64,000 nucleotides of DNA. It comes from Ruegeria sp. YS9 (GTDB lineage: Bacteria; Pseudomonadota; Alphaproteobacteria; Rhodobacterales; Rhodobacteraceae). Below, piece after piece: positions 45,041 to 54,543 of the stretch. The DNA lies in the NCBI RefSeq assembly GCF_024628725.1, contig NZ_CP102409.1:253501-317500 (forward strand). The letters run 5' to 3'. The translations under genes and the position numbers were made by a program. The stretch's first letter is position 1, and every line of letters begins with the position of its first letter. The notes under the pieces are model-generated. The model ran no database searches. It was not told where the DNA came from and saw only the letters and a list, made by a program, of their open reading frames with translations.

Positions 45041-46573
45041 TCAGCCCGTTTGCCGCCCGATTTTGGGCGTTCCGTCGATCTTGTTGCGATGAGACGTGAT
45101 CCAGCCCTCGGTTTTTTCGAAAGGCATGGGCTTGCCGATGCCAAACCCCTGAACATGGTCACATCCCAATTGCGCCATCAAGGCGTGTTCCCCGGGCGTC
45201 TCGACCCCTTCAGCAAGCGTTTCCAGATTCAGCCGTTCTGCCATGGTCAGAATTGCGCTGGCCAACTGCTGCTGGCTTGGGTCCTGGTCCGCCTTTGTCA
45301 CGAAAGAGCGGTCGATTTTGATCCGGGACACGTTGAACCGCTTGATTGACGCGATCGAGGCATGCCCGGTGCCGAAATCGTCCAGATCGATACAGCACCC
45401 CATTGCGGCCAAGCCCGTGACATTGCGGGTGATTACGTCATCCGGCCCTCTGGAAAACACGGTCTCCAATACTTCGACCGCCAATCTGTCCGGCGTCAGG
45501 TCGAATTGATCCAATTCCCATTTCAGGCGATCGATCAGTCCCGGGTCGCGCAATTCGTCCGACGAGAAGTTGATGCCGATGCGCGGTACAGTCAGACCGG
45601 CGCGATCCCATTCGCGCATTGCGCAAAAGGCGTGATGCCGCATCGCCTGTCCCAGTTTGCCCATCAACTCTGCTTGTTCGGCAAAGGGTAGAAAGACATT
45701 GGGGCCCAGCACTCCTTTTTTCGGGTGTTCCCAGCGGGCCAGAGCCTCGAACCCGGACACGCGGCCGGTATCCGTCGAGATCTGCGGTTGAAACCATGGT
45801 CGAATCTCACCGCTTTCTAGCGCCGCATCAAATTCCTTGCGCAGATTGGTTCTGACCTGAGCCCGGCGACGTGTTTCGGACGAAAAGGCACGAATCGTCG
45901 ACGGCCCGTTTTGCTGTGCTTCTTGCAGCGCGTTGTTTGCAGCATTGTACCAGTCTGTCGCGGTGCCGTCGGGGACATTGCTGCTGAGGCAGAAACCGAT
46001 GGAGCAGGACATGTAAACTCCGGTTCCGTTCAGCATTATGGGGTCTTCGACTGCGGATTGCATTCGCCCCGACATCTGAATGCAGGTTTCCAGATCAAGC
46101 TGTTGCGCCGGGTGCAGAACAACCATCATCTTGTTTCCATCGATTCGGGTTGCGGAATCATTGGCGCGGATCATGGATATGACACGAGAGCAGAATTGCT
46201 GTGCCACATGGTTCGCTGCTGCTTGGCCATGCAGATCGAGCATTTGCAGATAGTCGTCCAGGATCACAGCGAAACAGGCTGATGTTTCACCCCTGCGACG
46301 GCTATCCGAGAGCACCTCTGCCAGAACGGTTTCGAACCGGTCATTCGGCAGCAGACCACCCTGTTGCCGTTTCCTGTTTGCCGGGTTGGGGGTCATTGCC
46401 TCTATGCCGGCAATCATCAGGGGCAAACCCAGGGCCACTGCGATCAACGCGGGTTCACCGCCAAGCCAGAACGCCCCCAGGCTTGTTGCCGGAACAAAGG
46501 CAAGAACGGCTGGGCCGTATGCCACGTTTCTCAAAGCTTCAATAATACGGTCGATGAAAGGATGATTCCGCAT
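45041..46573 (-). CDS. EAL-domain phosphodiesterase with degenerate GGDEF domain
   Basis: A 510-residue protein. Two N-terminal membrane segments (about 12-60) are followed by a GGDEF-like domain (about 85-225) in which the active-site motif is TRIDGNKMMVVL, so GGDEF is lost and cyclase activity is unlikely. The EAL domain (about 245-495) keeps FEALARW, NFSSDEL, VEVLETVF, DLDDFGTGHAS, IKIDRSFV and LAEGVET, so c-di-GMP hydrolysis is plausible. The degenerate domain may bind GTP as a regulator. Single gene. Confidence 0.9.
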   Translation of the reverse strand: MRNHPFIDRIIEALRNVAYGPAVLAFVPATSLGAFWLGGEPALIAVALGLPLMIAGIEAMTPNPANRKRQQGGLLPNDRFETVLAEVLSDSRRRGETSACFAVILDDYLQMLDLHGQAAANHVAQQFCSRVISMIRANDSATRIDGNKMMVVLHPAQQLDLETCIQMSGRMQSAVEDPIMLNGTGVYMSCSIGFCLSSNVPDGTATDWYNAANNALQEAQQNGPSTIRAFSSETRRRAQVRTNLRKEFDAALESGEIRPWFQPQISTDTGRVSGFEALARWEHPKKGVLGPNVFLPFAEQAELMGKLGQAMRHHAFCAMREWDRAGLTVPRIGINFSSDELRDPGLIDRLKWELDQFDLTPDRLAVEVLETVFSRGPDDVITRNVTGLAAMGCCIDLDDFGTGHASIASIKRFNVSRIKIDRSFVTKADQDPSQQQLASAILTMAERLNLETLAEGVETPGEHALMAQLGCDHVQGFGIGKPMPFEKTEGWITSHRNKIDGTPKIGRQTG

Positions 46574-46634
46574 CGGGTCCTGACCTTGGGCATGAATTGT
46601 ATGCCGAGCCTAGGAAACCAGTCTGAGTCAGTCG

Positions 46635-47528
46635 TTAACGCAGCAGCGGTATTTCTTCCAAATTTTCCGTTTTTTCGCCAGAGTTTACGGAAAGGTTAAT
46701 AAAATCAAAGAGTTTCGCATCCAGAAGGTGCGACGGGCGCGCATTTGTTAACGCGCGGAACATAACCTGACGCCGACCTGGGCTGTTCTTTTCCCACTGA
46801 TCGAGAATCTGTTTGACCTGCTGCCGTTGCAGCCCGTCCTGACTGCCGCACAAATCGCAGGGGATGATCGGATACTGCATTGCCCTGGCGAATTTTTCGC
46901 AATCAGCTTCAGCGACGTGGGCAAGTGGGCGGAAGACAAAAAGATCGCCCTCTTCATTCACCAGTTTCGGTGGCATAGTGGCCAGACGGCCTCCGTGGAA
47001 GAGGTTCATGAAAAACGTCTCGAGAATATCGTCGCGGTGATGACCCAGCACGACGGCGGAACAGCCTTCTTCCCTGGCAATGCGATACAGGTTGCCGCGG
47101 CGCAGCCGCGAACACAGGGCGCAATAGGTTCGGCCCTGCGGAACCTTGTCCATCACTACAGAATAAGTGTCCTGATACTCGATCCTGTGTGGCACACCCA
47201 TGCGGTCCAGAAACTCTGGCAGGACCGTGGCCGGAAATCCGGGTTGCCCCTGATCCAGATTGCAAGCCAGAAGATCGACAGGCAGCAATCCGCGCCATTT
47301 GAGTTCGTAGAGGACGGCCAGCAGCGTATAACTGTCCTTGCCGCCCGAAAGGCAGACAAGCCAGCGTGGCGGTTTGCCGTCCTTGTCGTGGGCGGACGGG
47401 TCCACCATCCCGTATTGCTCGATCGCTTCGCGGGTCTGGCGCACGATGCGTTTGCGCAGTTTCTTGAACTCGGTGGTCGAGGGCGCGCCGGCAAAGAGCG
47501 GGTGGATATCATCTGCATCATCAAACAT
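46635..47528 (-). CDS. ttcA: tRNA 2-thiocytidine biosynthesis protein TtcA
   Basis: A 297-residue TtcA. PP-loop [17 protein letters not shown] near residue 58, first CxxC in [14 protein letters not shown] near 135 and second in [15 protein letters not shown] near 222, which together bind the 4Fe-4S cluster. It thiolates C32 of certain tRNAs. Codon use and length are usual for the family. Confidence 0.95.
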   Translation of the reverse strand: MFDDADDIHPLFAGAPSTTEFKKLRKRIVRQTREAIEQYGMVDPSAHDKDGKPPRWLVCLSGGKDSYTLLAVLYELKWRGLLPVDLLACNLDQGQPGFPATVLPEFLDRMGVPHRIEYQDTYSVVMDKVPQGRTYCALCSRLRRGNLYRIAREEGCSAVVLGHHRDDILETFFMNLFHGGRLATMPPKLVNEEGDLFVFRPLAHVAEADCEKFARAMQYPIIPCDLCGSQDGLQRQQVKQILDQWEKNSPGRRQVMFRALTNARPSHLLDAKLFDFINLSVNSGEKTENLEEIPLLR

Positions 47529-47571
47529 GCGCAGCCCCTACAGCAGATGGCGCAACCGGGCAAGTGGCGGG

Positions 47572-49188
47572 TCAGCCAAGCCGCGCCAGCAGGGCGTCGG
47601 TATCCAACCCGGCCACCGAACCGGGAATGCGGCCGCCATCGCCGGAAAGACGTGTGGCAACAAAGCCGTCAGCCACAGCGCCCGGCGCGTGACGCAGCAG
47701 TTGCGAGGCCGTCAGCAGCAGTGCCGTGCGTTCGGCGTACCAGCGCGCTTCGGCCTCGGGCGGCAGACCGGGCCAGCGGCTGCGATGCGCGGTCAGAGCT
47801 GTGTCATACCTTCTGTCCGTGCCTCTCACCGTATCCAACTCGGCCCCCAGAACCTCGGCGGCCAGCGGCTCACGGGCCAGAGTGCGCAGGATATCGAGGC
47901 AGATCACATTGCCTGACCCCTCCCAGATGCTGTTCAGGGGCGCTTCACGATAGATCAGGGGCAGGGGCGTGTCTTCGACATACCCCATGCCGCCCAGTAT
48001 TTCCATCGCTTCGACGACGACGACCGGGCAGTGCTTGTTGTTCAGGAACTTGGCCAATGCGACGCTGATCCGGGCGAAGGCATTGTCTTCGGGTGTTTGT
48101 CCGTCAAATGACTGCGCGACACGCATTCCCAGGGTCACTGCGCCTTCCCAGTCCAGAACAAGGTCGGACAGGACCGCTCGCATCAGCGGTTGATCAATCA
48201 ATCGGCGCTGAAATGCGCTGCGGTGTTCCACCCAATGATGCGCTTCGCTGAGTGCGGCACGCATCAGCCCGGCCGGCGCCATGGCTGTATCAAGCCGCGT
48301 GTGGTGCACCATTTCCAGTATGGTGCGCACGCCCGCGCCTTCTTCACCCAACTGATAGGCCAGCGCGTCATGATACTCGATTTCCGAGGATGCGTTGGAT
48401 TTGTTGCCCAGCTTGTCTTTCAGGCGCATCAGGTGGATCGCATTGCGCTCGCCCTCCAGCCAGCGGGGCACCAGAAAGCAGGTCAACCCACCGGGCGCCT
48501 GCGCCAGCGTCAGGAACCCATCCGACATTGGCGCAGAGCAGAACCACTTGTGCCCAAGCAGGCGCCAGTGATCCCCGTCGCGTGCGGCAACGGTTGTATT
48601 GGCACGTATGTCCGAGCCGCCCTGTTTCTCGGTCATGGCCATCCCCAGCGTCGCGCTGGTCTTTTGACCGATCGGTTCCTCCGAAGGATCATAGTGCCGG
48701 GCCATGAGTTTTGGCTGCCAGAGTGAGGCAATGTGTTCATTGGCGGCCAGGGCAGGGATTGCTGCATAGGTCATGGTCATCGGACAGCAATGCCCGGGCT
48801 CGACCTGCCCGGCCAAGTAAACCATCGCCGCATGGGTTGCATGTCCGCCGGGCTGTCCATCCCAGGCCAGTGCGGCATAGCCGGCCGATTGGCTGATCTG
48901 CATCATCTGATGATAGGCCGGATGAAAGCGCACCTCGTCCAGACGTCTGCCACCCGGGTCGAACAGACGCAACTCTGGCGGATGCCGGTTGGCGTCCCGT
49001 CCCAGCTCCCGGGTTTCTTCGGTTCCGAGCCTCTTGCCATATGCCGCCAGTTCCAAAGCGCGCGCGCCCGCTGTTCTTGCTGCGTCTTGCAGGACCGGAT
49101 CGGACAGCCAGAGATCGGTGTCGCCGCGCACGGGCGGTTGGTTCAGGACATCGTGGGTCGGCAGGGTGTCACGCGCTGGGGATTTCAT
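47572..49188 (-). CDS. Acyl-CoA dehydrogenase family protein, AidB-like
   Basis: A 538-residue flavoprotein. The AidB signature MAMTEKQGGSDIRANTTVAA lies near residue 185, and GGMGYVEDTPLPLIYREAPL near 405. E. coli AidB is an alkylation-stress protein with FAD and DNA binding; the in vivo substrate is unclear. A C-terminal domain longer than in plain acyl-CoA dehydrogenases fits AidB. The start at 49188 is preceded by CGAGGTCCCG. Confidence 0.9.
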   Translation of the reverse strand: MKSPARDTLPTHDVLNQPPVRGDTDLWLSDPVLQDAARTAGARALELAAYGKRLGTEETRELGRDANRHPPELRLFDPGGRRLDEVRFHPAYHQMMQISQSAGYAALAWDGQPGGHATHAAMVYLAGQVEPGHCCPMTMTYAAIPALAANEHIASLWQPKLMARHYDPSEEPIGQKTSATLGMAMTEKQGGSDIRANTTVAARDGDHWRLLGHKWFCSAPMSDGFLTLAQAPGGLTCFLVPRWLEGERNAIHLMRLKDKLGNKSNASSEIEYHDALAYQLGEEGAGVRTILEMVHHTRLDTAMAPAGLMRAALSEAHHWVEHRSAFQRRLIDQPLMRAVLSDLVLDWEGAVTLGMRVAQSFDGQTPEDNAFARISVALAKFLNNKHCPVVVVEAMEILGGMGYVEDTPLPLIYREAPLNSIWEGSGNVICLDILRTLAREPLAAEVLGAELDTVRGTDRRYDTALTAHRSRWPGLPPEAEARWYAERTALLLTASQLLRHAPGAVADGFVATRLSGDGGRIPGSVAGLDTDALLARLG

Positions 49189-49255
49189 CGGGACCTCGGG
49201 TTGGACTGGTCCAACTGTTCAGGCGCTGCGTATACCGGTCAAGTCTGACGGGGGG

Positions 49256-49501
49256 TCAGGACGAAGGGTCGTTATGCTTGTCATCGGGCACCGGATCATA
49301 TCCGTCGCCGCCCCAAGGGTGGCAACGGCAGATCCGATGAGCAGCCAGGTAGGAGCCTTTGACTGCCCCGTGTTTCTCCAGCGCCTCAAGCGCATAGGCG
49401 GAACACGTGGGTTGGTAGCGACAGTTGAAACCGACCCATGGGCTGAAGATCAGCCGATACGCCCGAACAGGCAGGGCGACGATATGGGACAGGAAGGTCA
49501 T
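49256..49501 (-). CDS. yidD: Membrane protein insertion efficiency factor YidD
   Basis: An 81-residue protein with the YidD core [20 protein letters not shown] followed by [18 protein letters not shown]. It aids YidC-dependent insertion at the inner membrane surface. Its ATG overlaps the rnpA stop by four bases, the classic rpmH-rnpA-yidD arrangement. Confidence 0.95.
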   Translation of the reverse strand: MTFLSHIVALPVRAYRLIFSPWVGFNCRYQPTCSAYALEALEKHGAVKGSYLAAHRICRCHPWGGDGYDPVPDDKHNDPSS

Positions 49502-49929
49502 TTTTCGGCCGCATGCACCTTGCGGAGCGCATAGCGCAGGTCGTCCAACAGTGCGTCATAGGGGCGGTTGGCGGTGACTTCGGCACGGCCGATCAACACG
49601 TAATCCCACCCGTCGCGGCCGGCTTCGGGCAACACGGCCCGTGCGGCTTCGCGCAGACGGCGCTTTGCGCGGTTGCGGGCCACGGCATTGCCCACTTTCT
49701 TCGAGCAGGTGAATCCCACGCGAATCCCGTTGCCCTCGCCGGGGGCACGCTTGCGGGCCTGTACCATCATCGAGGACGTGCCTTGTCGGCGGGCACGCGC
49801 GGCTTTCAGAAAGTCGGACCGTTTCCTGAGAACGGTCAGGGGGGCAGGCGCACAAACGGACGCCGCCGGGGGCGTATTCCCGGGGTGGTTCCTACCAACC
49901 TCAGGGGCCTCCGGCGGCGTCATGTTCAT
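49498..49929 (-). CDS. rnpA: Ribonuclease P protein component
   Basis: A 143-residue RnpA, with the RNR motif in [20 protein letters not shown] and [10 protein letters not shown]. It binds RNase P RNA for tRNA 5' processing. The N-terminus carries about 30 extra Pro-rich residues; a shorter start within the first 55 residues is possible. It follows rpmH by about 20 bases and overlaps yidD. Confidence 0.94.
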   Translation of the reverse strand: MNMTPPEAPEVGRNHPGNTPPAASVCAPAPLTVLRKRSDFLKAARARRQGTSSMMVQARKRAPGEGNGIRVGFTCSKKVGNAVARNRAKRRLREAARAVLPEAGRDGWDYVLIGRAEVTANRPYDALLDDLRYALRKVHAAEK

Positions 49930-49948
49930 AACCTGATCGGTGAGCGGT

Positions 49949-50083
49949 TTACGCGCTCAGCGATTTGCGGCCGCGTGCGCGACGTGCATTCAGGATCTTG
50001 CGGCCGGCCTTTGTGGCCATGCGCGCGCGGAAACCGTGGCGGCGTTTGCGAACCAGGTTCGAAGGCTGATAGGTGCGTTTCAT
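49949..50083 (-). CDS. rpmH: 50S ribosomal protein L34
   Basis: A 44-residue L34, [20 protein letters not shown] at the N-terminus and [12 protein letters not shown] at the end. The gene is preceded on the minus strand by CGGAGACGGAGCG. It heads the rpmH-rnpA-yidD unit. Confidence 0.98.
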
Positions 50084-50151
50084 CGCTCCGTCTCCAATCT
50101 ATGCGGTCGGGTGCGGCGCGGATTCGCCTGCCCGTGGTGTTCGAAGCCCGT

Positions 50152-50180
50152 CCTCTACTGCCAAGCGGTGAGTAAGTCAA
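50152..50180 (-). promoter_or_regulatory. Promoter candidate for rpmH-rnpA-yidD
   Basis: On the minus strand TTGACT (50180-50175), a 17-base spacer and TAGAGG (50157-50152) lie about 70 bases before rpmH. The -35 is good, the -10 moderate. The remaining 50181-50378 shows no gene. Confidence 0.5.
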
Positions 50181-50378
50181 ACCCCAACAGCCAAGTTTTC
50201 GCGGCTTTTGCAACAATTCTGTAACCGGCAACGGCAAAAGGTTTCAAAATGCCCGTTTATCACCGAAATCCCTCACATTCGGTGCCACAAAGATCAAGGC
50301 CCCGTGATCCCCCTGTTGCTGGCCCGCCAAGCAGCGCATCTTGGGCACAAGATGAAGCAGAATGAACCGGAAAACCTG

Positions 50379-51110
50379 ATGTCCGACACAAGCCATGCGC
50401 CGCGCAACGGTTTCGCGCGCCACATTCCGCTACTTGTAATCCTGAGCGTTGCCGTTGTCGGCTTTTTCACACTTGGGGATTACCTGACTTTCGAGACCTT
50501 GCGGGACAATCGCGAGGCGCTTCTGGCGTGGCGGGACGGTCACTATTGGATCATGGCTGCCGCTTTTGTGGCCATTTACATCGCCATAGTGGCCTTTTCC
50601 CTGCCGGGTGCTGCGGTGGCTTCGATGACGGGCGGCTTTCTTTTCGGTCTTTTTGCGGGAACCGTTTTCAATGTCGTGTCTGCCACCATCGGCGCGTCGG
50701 CGATCTTTCTGGCGGCGCGCTGGGGCTTGGGCGAAGCCCTGACGTCGCGGCTGGAATCTTCAGAAGGGACGGTCAAGAGGCTGAAAGACGGTCTGCGGGA
50801 AAACGAAATCTCGGTGTTGTTTCTGCTGCGTCTGGTGCCGGTCGTGCCGTTCTTTGTTGCCAATCTCGTGCCGGCTTTGGTCGGTGTAAAGTTCCGCAGT
50901 TTCCTTTTGACGACCGCGCTGGGCATCATCCCCGGAGGTATCGTGTACACGTGGATCGGAGTCGGTTTGGGTGGTGTGTTCGACCGCGGGGAAACGCCTG
51001 ATGTTTCATTGCTGTGGGAACCGTTCGTGATCGGGCCGATTATCGGGTTGTGTGTATTGGCCGCCTTGCCCATCGTTTTCAAAGCGCTGCGCGCGAAAAG
51101 GGGCACCTGA
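50379..51110 (+). CDS. TVP38/TMEM64 (DedA-like) membrane protein
   Basis: A 243-residue protein with five to six membrane segments. SNARE-associated/VTT motifs are visible as FSLPGAAVASMTGGFLFG near 75 and FLLRLVPVVPFFVANLVPAL near 145. The family includes lipid scramblase-like and transport proteins. It is followed three bases later by a flavin reductase, a pairing that recurs in bacteria. ATG 50379 is preferred over 50352 because GGAA precedes it at a suitable distance. Confidence 0.87.
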   Translation: MSDTSHAPRNGFARHIPLLVILSVAVVGFFTLGDYLTFETLRDNREALLAWRDGHYWIMAAAFVAIYIAIVAFSLPGAAVASMTGGFLFGLFAGTVFNVVSATIGASAIFLAARWGLGEALTSRLESSEGTVKRLKDGLRENEISVLFLLRLVPVVPFFVANLVPALVGVKFRSFLLTTALGIIPGGIVYTWIGVGLGGVFDRGETPDVSLLWEPFVIGPIIGLCVLAALPIVFKALRAKRGT

Positions 51111-51113
51111 GCC

Positions 51114-52532
51114 ATGAAAGAGCTGAAAACCGATCTCCTGGTCATTGGTGCCGGGTCCGGAGGATTGTCTGTCGCCGCAGGTGCCAGCCAGATGGGTGCG
51201 GATGTAGTCCTGCTGGAAGGGCACAAGATGGGCGGAGACTGTCTGAACTTCGGCTGCGTCCCGTCGAAGGCCCTGATTGCCAGCGGCAAGGTGGCCTATG
51301 GTCAGGCGCATTCTGCACTTTTTGGCGTCGCGAATACCAGCCCGCAGGTCGACTATGCCGCCGTAAAGGATCATGTTCATGATGTGATCGCTCAGATCGA
51401 ACCGATGGACAGCCAGGAGCGGTTCGAAGGCTTTGGCGTGAAGGTCATTCGCGAATACGGCGCGTTCATATCCCCAGAAAAGGTGCAGGCCGGGGATCAT
51501 GTCATCTCTGCGCGTCGCATCGTCATTGCGACCGGTTCGTCGCCGCTGGTGCCGCCGATTCCGGGGTTGGACACGGTGCCCTATTATACGAACGAAACCA
51601 TCTTTGACTTGAAAGAGCGGCCAGATCACCTGCTGATCATCGGGGGCGGTCCGATCGGGATGGAGATGGCGCAGGCCCATATACGCCTCGGCAGCAAGGT
51701 GACGGTTGTCGAAGGGCTCAAAGCCTTGGGCAAAGACGACCCCGAGGCGGCGTCCGTGGTGCTGGATACCCTGCGCAGTGAAGGTGTGGATATCCAGGAA
51801 AACGCCTTGGTCGCGCAGGTTCGCGGAACAGAAGGTGCTGTGAAAGTCGTTGCCGAAAACGGTGATATTCATCGTGGCTCCCACCTTTTGATCGCTGCCG
51901 GACGCAAAGCCAATATTGAGCGTCTGAACTTGGACGTGGCCGGAATTGAGCGCACGAGAACCGGCCTCAGGACGGATGACGCGCTGCGCACGACCAATCG
52001 CCGCGTCTATGCGATCGGAGATGTGGCAGGTGGCCTGCAATTCACCCATGTTGCCGGTTATCATGCGGGCGTCATCATTCGTTCGGCCCTGTTCGGTCTG
52101 CCGTCCAGGGCGAAAACGGCACATATCCCTTGGGCCACCTATACGGACCCGGAGCTGGCCCAGGTCGGACTGACCGAAGTTCAGGCGCGCAAAGCGCATG
52201 GAGAAAAGCTCGAAATCGCCCGCTTTGACTATCACCACAATGACCGGGCGATTGCCGAGCGCAAAACCGAAGGTTTCGTCAAGGTCATGGTCGTGAAAGG
52301 CCGACCCGTCGGCGCCACAATCGTCGGGCATCAGGCAGGCGAGTTGATCAACTTGTGGTCGTTGGCTTTGGCCAATAACCTGAAGATGGGGCAGATCGCC
52401 GCCATGGTTTCACCCTATCCGACGATCGGAGAGCTTAACAAACGTGTGGCGGGTGCCTATTTCTCGCCAAGGCTGTTTGAGAATCAGACAGTTAAACGAG
52501 TGGTCAGGTTCGTCCAGCGCTGGATTCCCTGA
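51114..52532 (+). CDS. FAD-dependent pyridine nucleotide-disulfide oxidoreductase, mercuric reductase-like
   Basis: A 472-residue class I flavoprotein. FAD motif VIGAGSGGLSVAAGASQMGA, redox disulfide GGDCLNFGCVPSKAL, NAD(P) motif IIGGGPIGMEMAQAHIRLGS. The C-terminal interface reads VSPYPTIGELNKR, so the catalytic His of dihydrolipoamide dehydrogenases (HPTxxE) is replaced by Tyr and no C-terminal Cys pair exists. A plain lipoamide or mercury role is therefore unlikely; substrate unknown. Probably cotranscribed with the TVP38-like gene. Confidence 0.9.
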   Translation: MKELKTDLLVIGAGSGGLSVAAGASQMGADVVLLEGHKMGGDCLNFGCVPSKALIASGKVAYGQAHSALFGVANTSPQVDYAAVKDHVHDVIAQIEPMDSQERFEGFGVKVIREYGAFISPEKVQAGDHVISARRIVIATGSSPLVPPIPGLDTVPYYTNETIFDLKERPDHLLIIGGGPIGMEMAQAHIRLGSKVTVVEGLKALGKDDPEAASVVLDTLRSEGVDIQENALVAQVRGTEGAVKVVAENGDIHRGSHLLIAAGRKANIERLNLDVAGIERTRTGLRTDDALRTTNRRVYAIGDVAGGLQFTHVAGYHAGVIIRSALFGLPSRAKTAHIPWATYTDPELAQVGLTEVQARKAHGEKLEIARFDYHHNDRAIAERKTEGFVKVMVVKGRPVGATIVGHQAGELINLWSLALANNLKMGQIAAMVSPYPTIGELNKRVAGAYFSPRLFENQTVKRVVRFVQRWIP

Positions 52533-52550
52533 CCTGAGGAGGGGCGCAAA

Positions 52551-53933
52551 TTGAACTCGCTGTCGGGCCGATTTCTGATCCTGACGACGGTCTTCGTCAT
52601 GTTGGCCGAAGTCCTGATCTTTGTCCCGTCGATCGCCCGGTTCCGCGAGGATTTTCTGCTGAACAGGCTCGAACGTGCGCAGATCGCCTCGCTGGCTTTG
52701 CTGGCGGACGATATGCTGGCGGAAGATCTTGAGGCGGAACTGCTGGCAAACGCAGGCGTCTATAACGTCGTATTGCGACGGGATGAGGTTCGGCAACTGA
52801 TGTTGTCGTCGCCTATTCCGGGCCCAGTCGCCGACACGTTCGATTTGCGGGATGCAAGCCCCTGGGTTCTGATCCGGGATGCGATCAGCCGTTTTTTCAA
52901 GCCCGAAAACGAAGTCATCCGGGTCATCGGAGAACCGGTCAAGGGGGCAGGCCTTCTGATCGAAGTCACCACGGACAGCATGCCCTTGCGAACGGCGATG
53001 GTTGATTATGGGTTGCGTATTCTCGGTCTGTCCTTCGTCATTTCCATCATCACGGCGTTTTTTCTGTTTCTCGCCGTGCGCGTCGTACTTGTGCGCCCCA
53101 TCAAAAGTGTTGTCGGCTACATGCAGCGCTATGCCAGTGCGCCAGAGGACGCGCGTGGCGTAATCACACCGAATTCGAAGGTGACGGAGCTGCGCGAGGC
53201 CGAGGAGGCGCTGAAGATGCTGCAAACGGACCTGACCCAGGCGCTCAAACAGCGCGAAAGGCTGGCGCAGCTTGGGGGGGCTGTTGCCAAAGTCAGCCAT
53301 GACCTGCGCAATATCCTGACATCGGCGCAGCTGTTTACCGACCGGATCGAGGCCAGCGACGATCCGCTGGTGCGGCGGATGGCACCAAAACTGGTGAATT
53401 CCATCACACGGGCTGTGTCCCTTTGTGAAAGCACATTGGCGTTTGGCCGCGCGGAAGAGCCCGCGCCCACTCTGACAATGGTTCCGATACGCGCAATCGC
53501 AGCGGATGTCGCGGCCAGCGAACAACTCGCCGTCGCCGATGCTTGCGTCGAGATCGTGAACGAAGTGCCGGACGCGCTTGTGGCCCGCGCCGATCCCGAA
53601 CAATTGTACCGCGTCATCATGAACCTCGTGCGCAACGCAAGACAGGCTCTGGTTGCTTCCGGAAAACCTGGCCGGGTTACCATTGCCGGGTGTGAATACG
53701 ACGACACGTGGTGCATCGAAATCCGCGACACGGGGCCGGGCCTTCCCCCCAAAGCACGCGAAAACCTGTTCACGCCATTCCAGGGGGGTGTCCGAAAGGG
53801 CGGCTCTGGTCTGGGGCTGGCAATCTCGCAGGAGCTGGTGCGCGGCCATGGCGGGGATCTGATCTTGAAAGAGACGGGCCCCGAGGGAACTGTCTTTGAA
53901 ATCAGCCTTCCGCGTGGGGACATGACTTTTTGA
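52551..53933 (+). CDS. Membrane sensor histidine kinase
   Basis: A 460-residue kinase. Two membrane helices (about 8-28 and 160-182) flank a periplasmic sensor region of about 130 residues, followed by a HAMP-like linker, the dimerisation helix AKVSHDLRNILTSAQLF with the phospho-His near 247, and the ATPase domain (N-box NLVRNARQAL, G1 RDTGPGLPP, G2 GSGLGLAIS). The start is TTG at 52551, supported by GAGGAGGGG upstream. No response regulator is next to it, so it is an orphan here. Confidence 0.9.
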   Translation: MNSLSGRFLILTTVFVMLAEVLIFVPSIARFREDFLLNRLERAQIASLALLADDMLAEDLEAELLANAGVYNVVLRRDEVRQLMLSSPIPGPVADTFDLRDASPWVLIRDAISRFFKPENEVIRVIGEPVKGAGLLIEVTTDSMPLRTAMVDYGLRILGLSFVISIITAFFLFLAVRVVLVRPIKSVVGYMQRYASAPEDARGVITPNSKVTELREAEEALKMLQTDLTQALKQRERLAQLGGAVAKVSHDLRNILTSAQLFTDRIEASDDPLVRRMAPKLVNSITRAVSLCESTLAFGRAEEPAPTLTMVPIRAIAADVAASEQLAVADACVEIVNEVPDALVARADPEQLYRVIMNLVRNARQALVASGKPGRVTIAGCEYDDTWCIEIRDTGPGLPPKARENLFTPFQGGVRKGGSGLGLAISQELVRGHGGDLILKETGPEGTVFEISLPRGDMTF

Positions 53934-53997
53934 TTTTTTTTTGAAGAATCGGCTTGCACGTCTCGGGCGGCAGGTCTAAACAGCGCCTCACCAACGC

Positions 53998-54074
53998 GGA
54001 CCGATAGCTCAGCTGGATAGAGTACTTGACTACGAATCAAGGGGTCGGGGGTTCGAATCCTCCTCGGTCCGCCA
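53998..54074 (+). tRNA. tRNA-Arg (ACG anticodon)
   Basis: A complete cloverleaf of 77 bases with encoded CCA. Acceptor GGACCGA (53998-54004) pairs with TCGGTCC (54064-54070), followed by discriminator G and CCA. Anticodon stem CTTGA / TCAAG with loop CTACGAA, giving anticodon ACG. T-stem GGGGG / CCTCC with TTCGAAT loop. It lies just upstream of the IS- and HEPN-containing stretch, a typical integration-prone position, although no repeat of its 3' end was seen. Confidence 0.95.
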
Positions 54075-54541
54075 CTGGTTTCCTGTTGAACGTCACACGA
54101 ACCTGACCCAACCGTCACAGTTGGACCAGAAATGCAGTGAACGTTCGACATCAGAAGGCGCCCCCAACGTTGGACATCAGTTGAATTTGACCTTTGCGTC
54201 ATCAACTAACACGCCGCCCCCATTTCATACTCCCGCAGACAGTTTGGTTTGATCTGACTTCCCTTTCGGAAAATCAGAGCTGATTTGTAGGTCAGACAGC
54301 GAAGCTGCCTGTTCCTGCTAATCTGCCACGTGGCGAACGCGGGAGGGGGCGAGGCAATGCTATTCGACAGAGGTGGTGCGGCCCGCAGGCACAGCCGAGG
54401 ACACGGCCCTGTCTAATAGGGTTGCCCGAGGGGGAGGGCCGCGCCCTCACCCTGACGGCCAGGGGCGTTTGGCCTGTCCAAATCCCGCTGACCCACGAAA
54501 GGAGTGCGGCGTGAAGGATGATAGCCACCATTGACGATCAT
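54075..54541. other. Intergenic stretch between tRNA-Arg and the insertion sequence
   Basis: I find no convincing gene here. Two near-copies of ACGTTSGACATCAG occur at about 54142-54155 and 54166-54179. A plus-strand frame open from 54322 to 54531 (53 codons from the first GTG) encodes a Gly/Arg/Pro-rich sequence ending KECGVKDDSHH, but it lacks an ATG and clear translation signals. The segment may be leftover mobile DNA, interrupted by the IS at 54542. Confidence 0.4.
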
Positions 54542-54543
54542 TA

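Noticed and set aside
50084..50378. Replication origin near rpmH
   Set aside because: rpmH can lie close to oriC, but no dnaA gene and no cluster of DnaA boxes is present; only one weak TTATCACCG was seen.
51114..52532. Calling the flavoprotein MerA or dihydrolipoamide dehydrogenase
   Set aside because: No heavy-metal domain or C-terminal Cys pair, and the catalytic His is replaced by Tyr.
54292..54531. Minus-strand frame of 79 codons in the gap after tRNA-Arg
   Set aside because: No start signal, no motif, and an equally long frame exists on the other strand; neither is supported.
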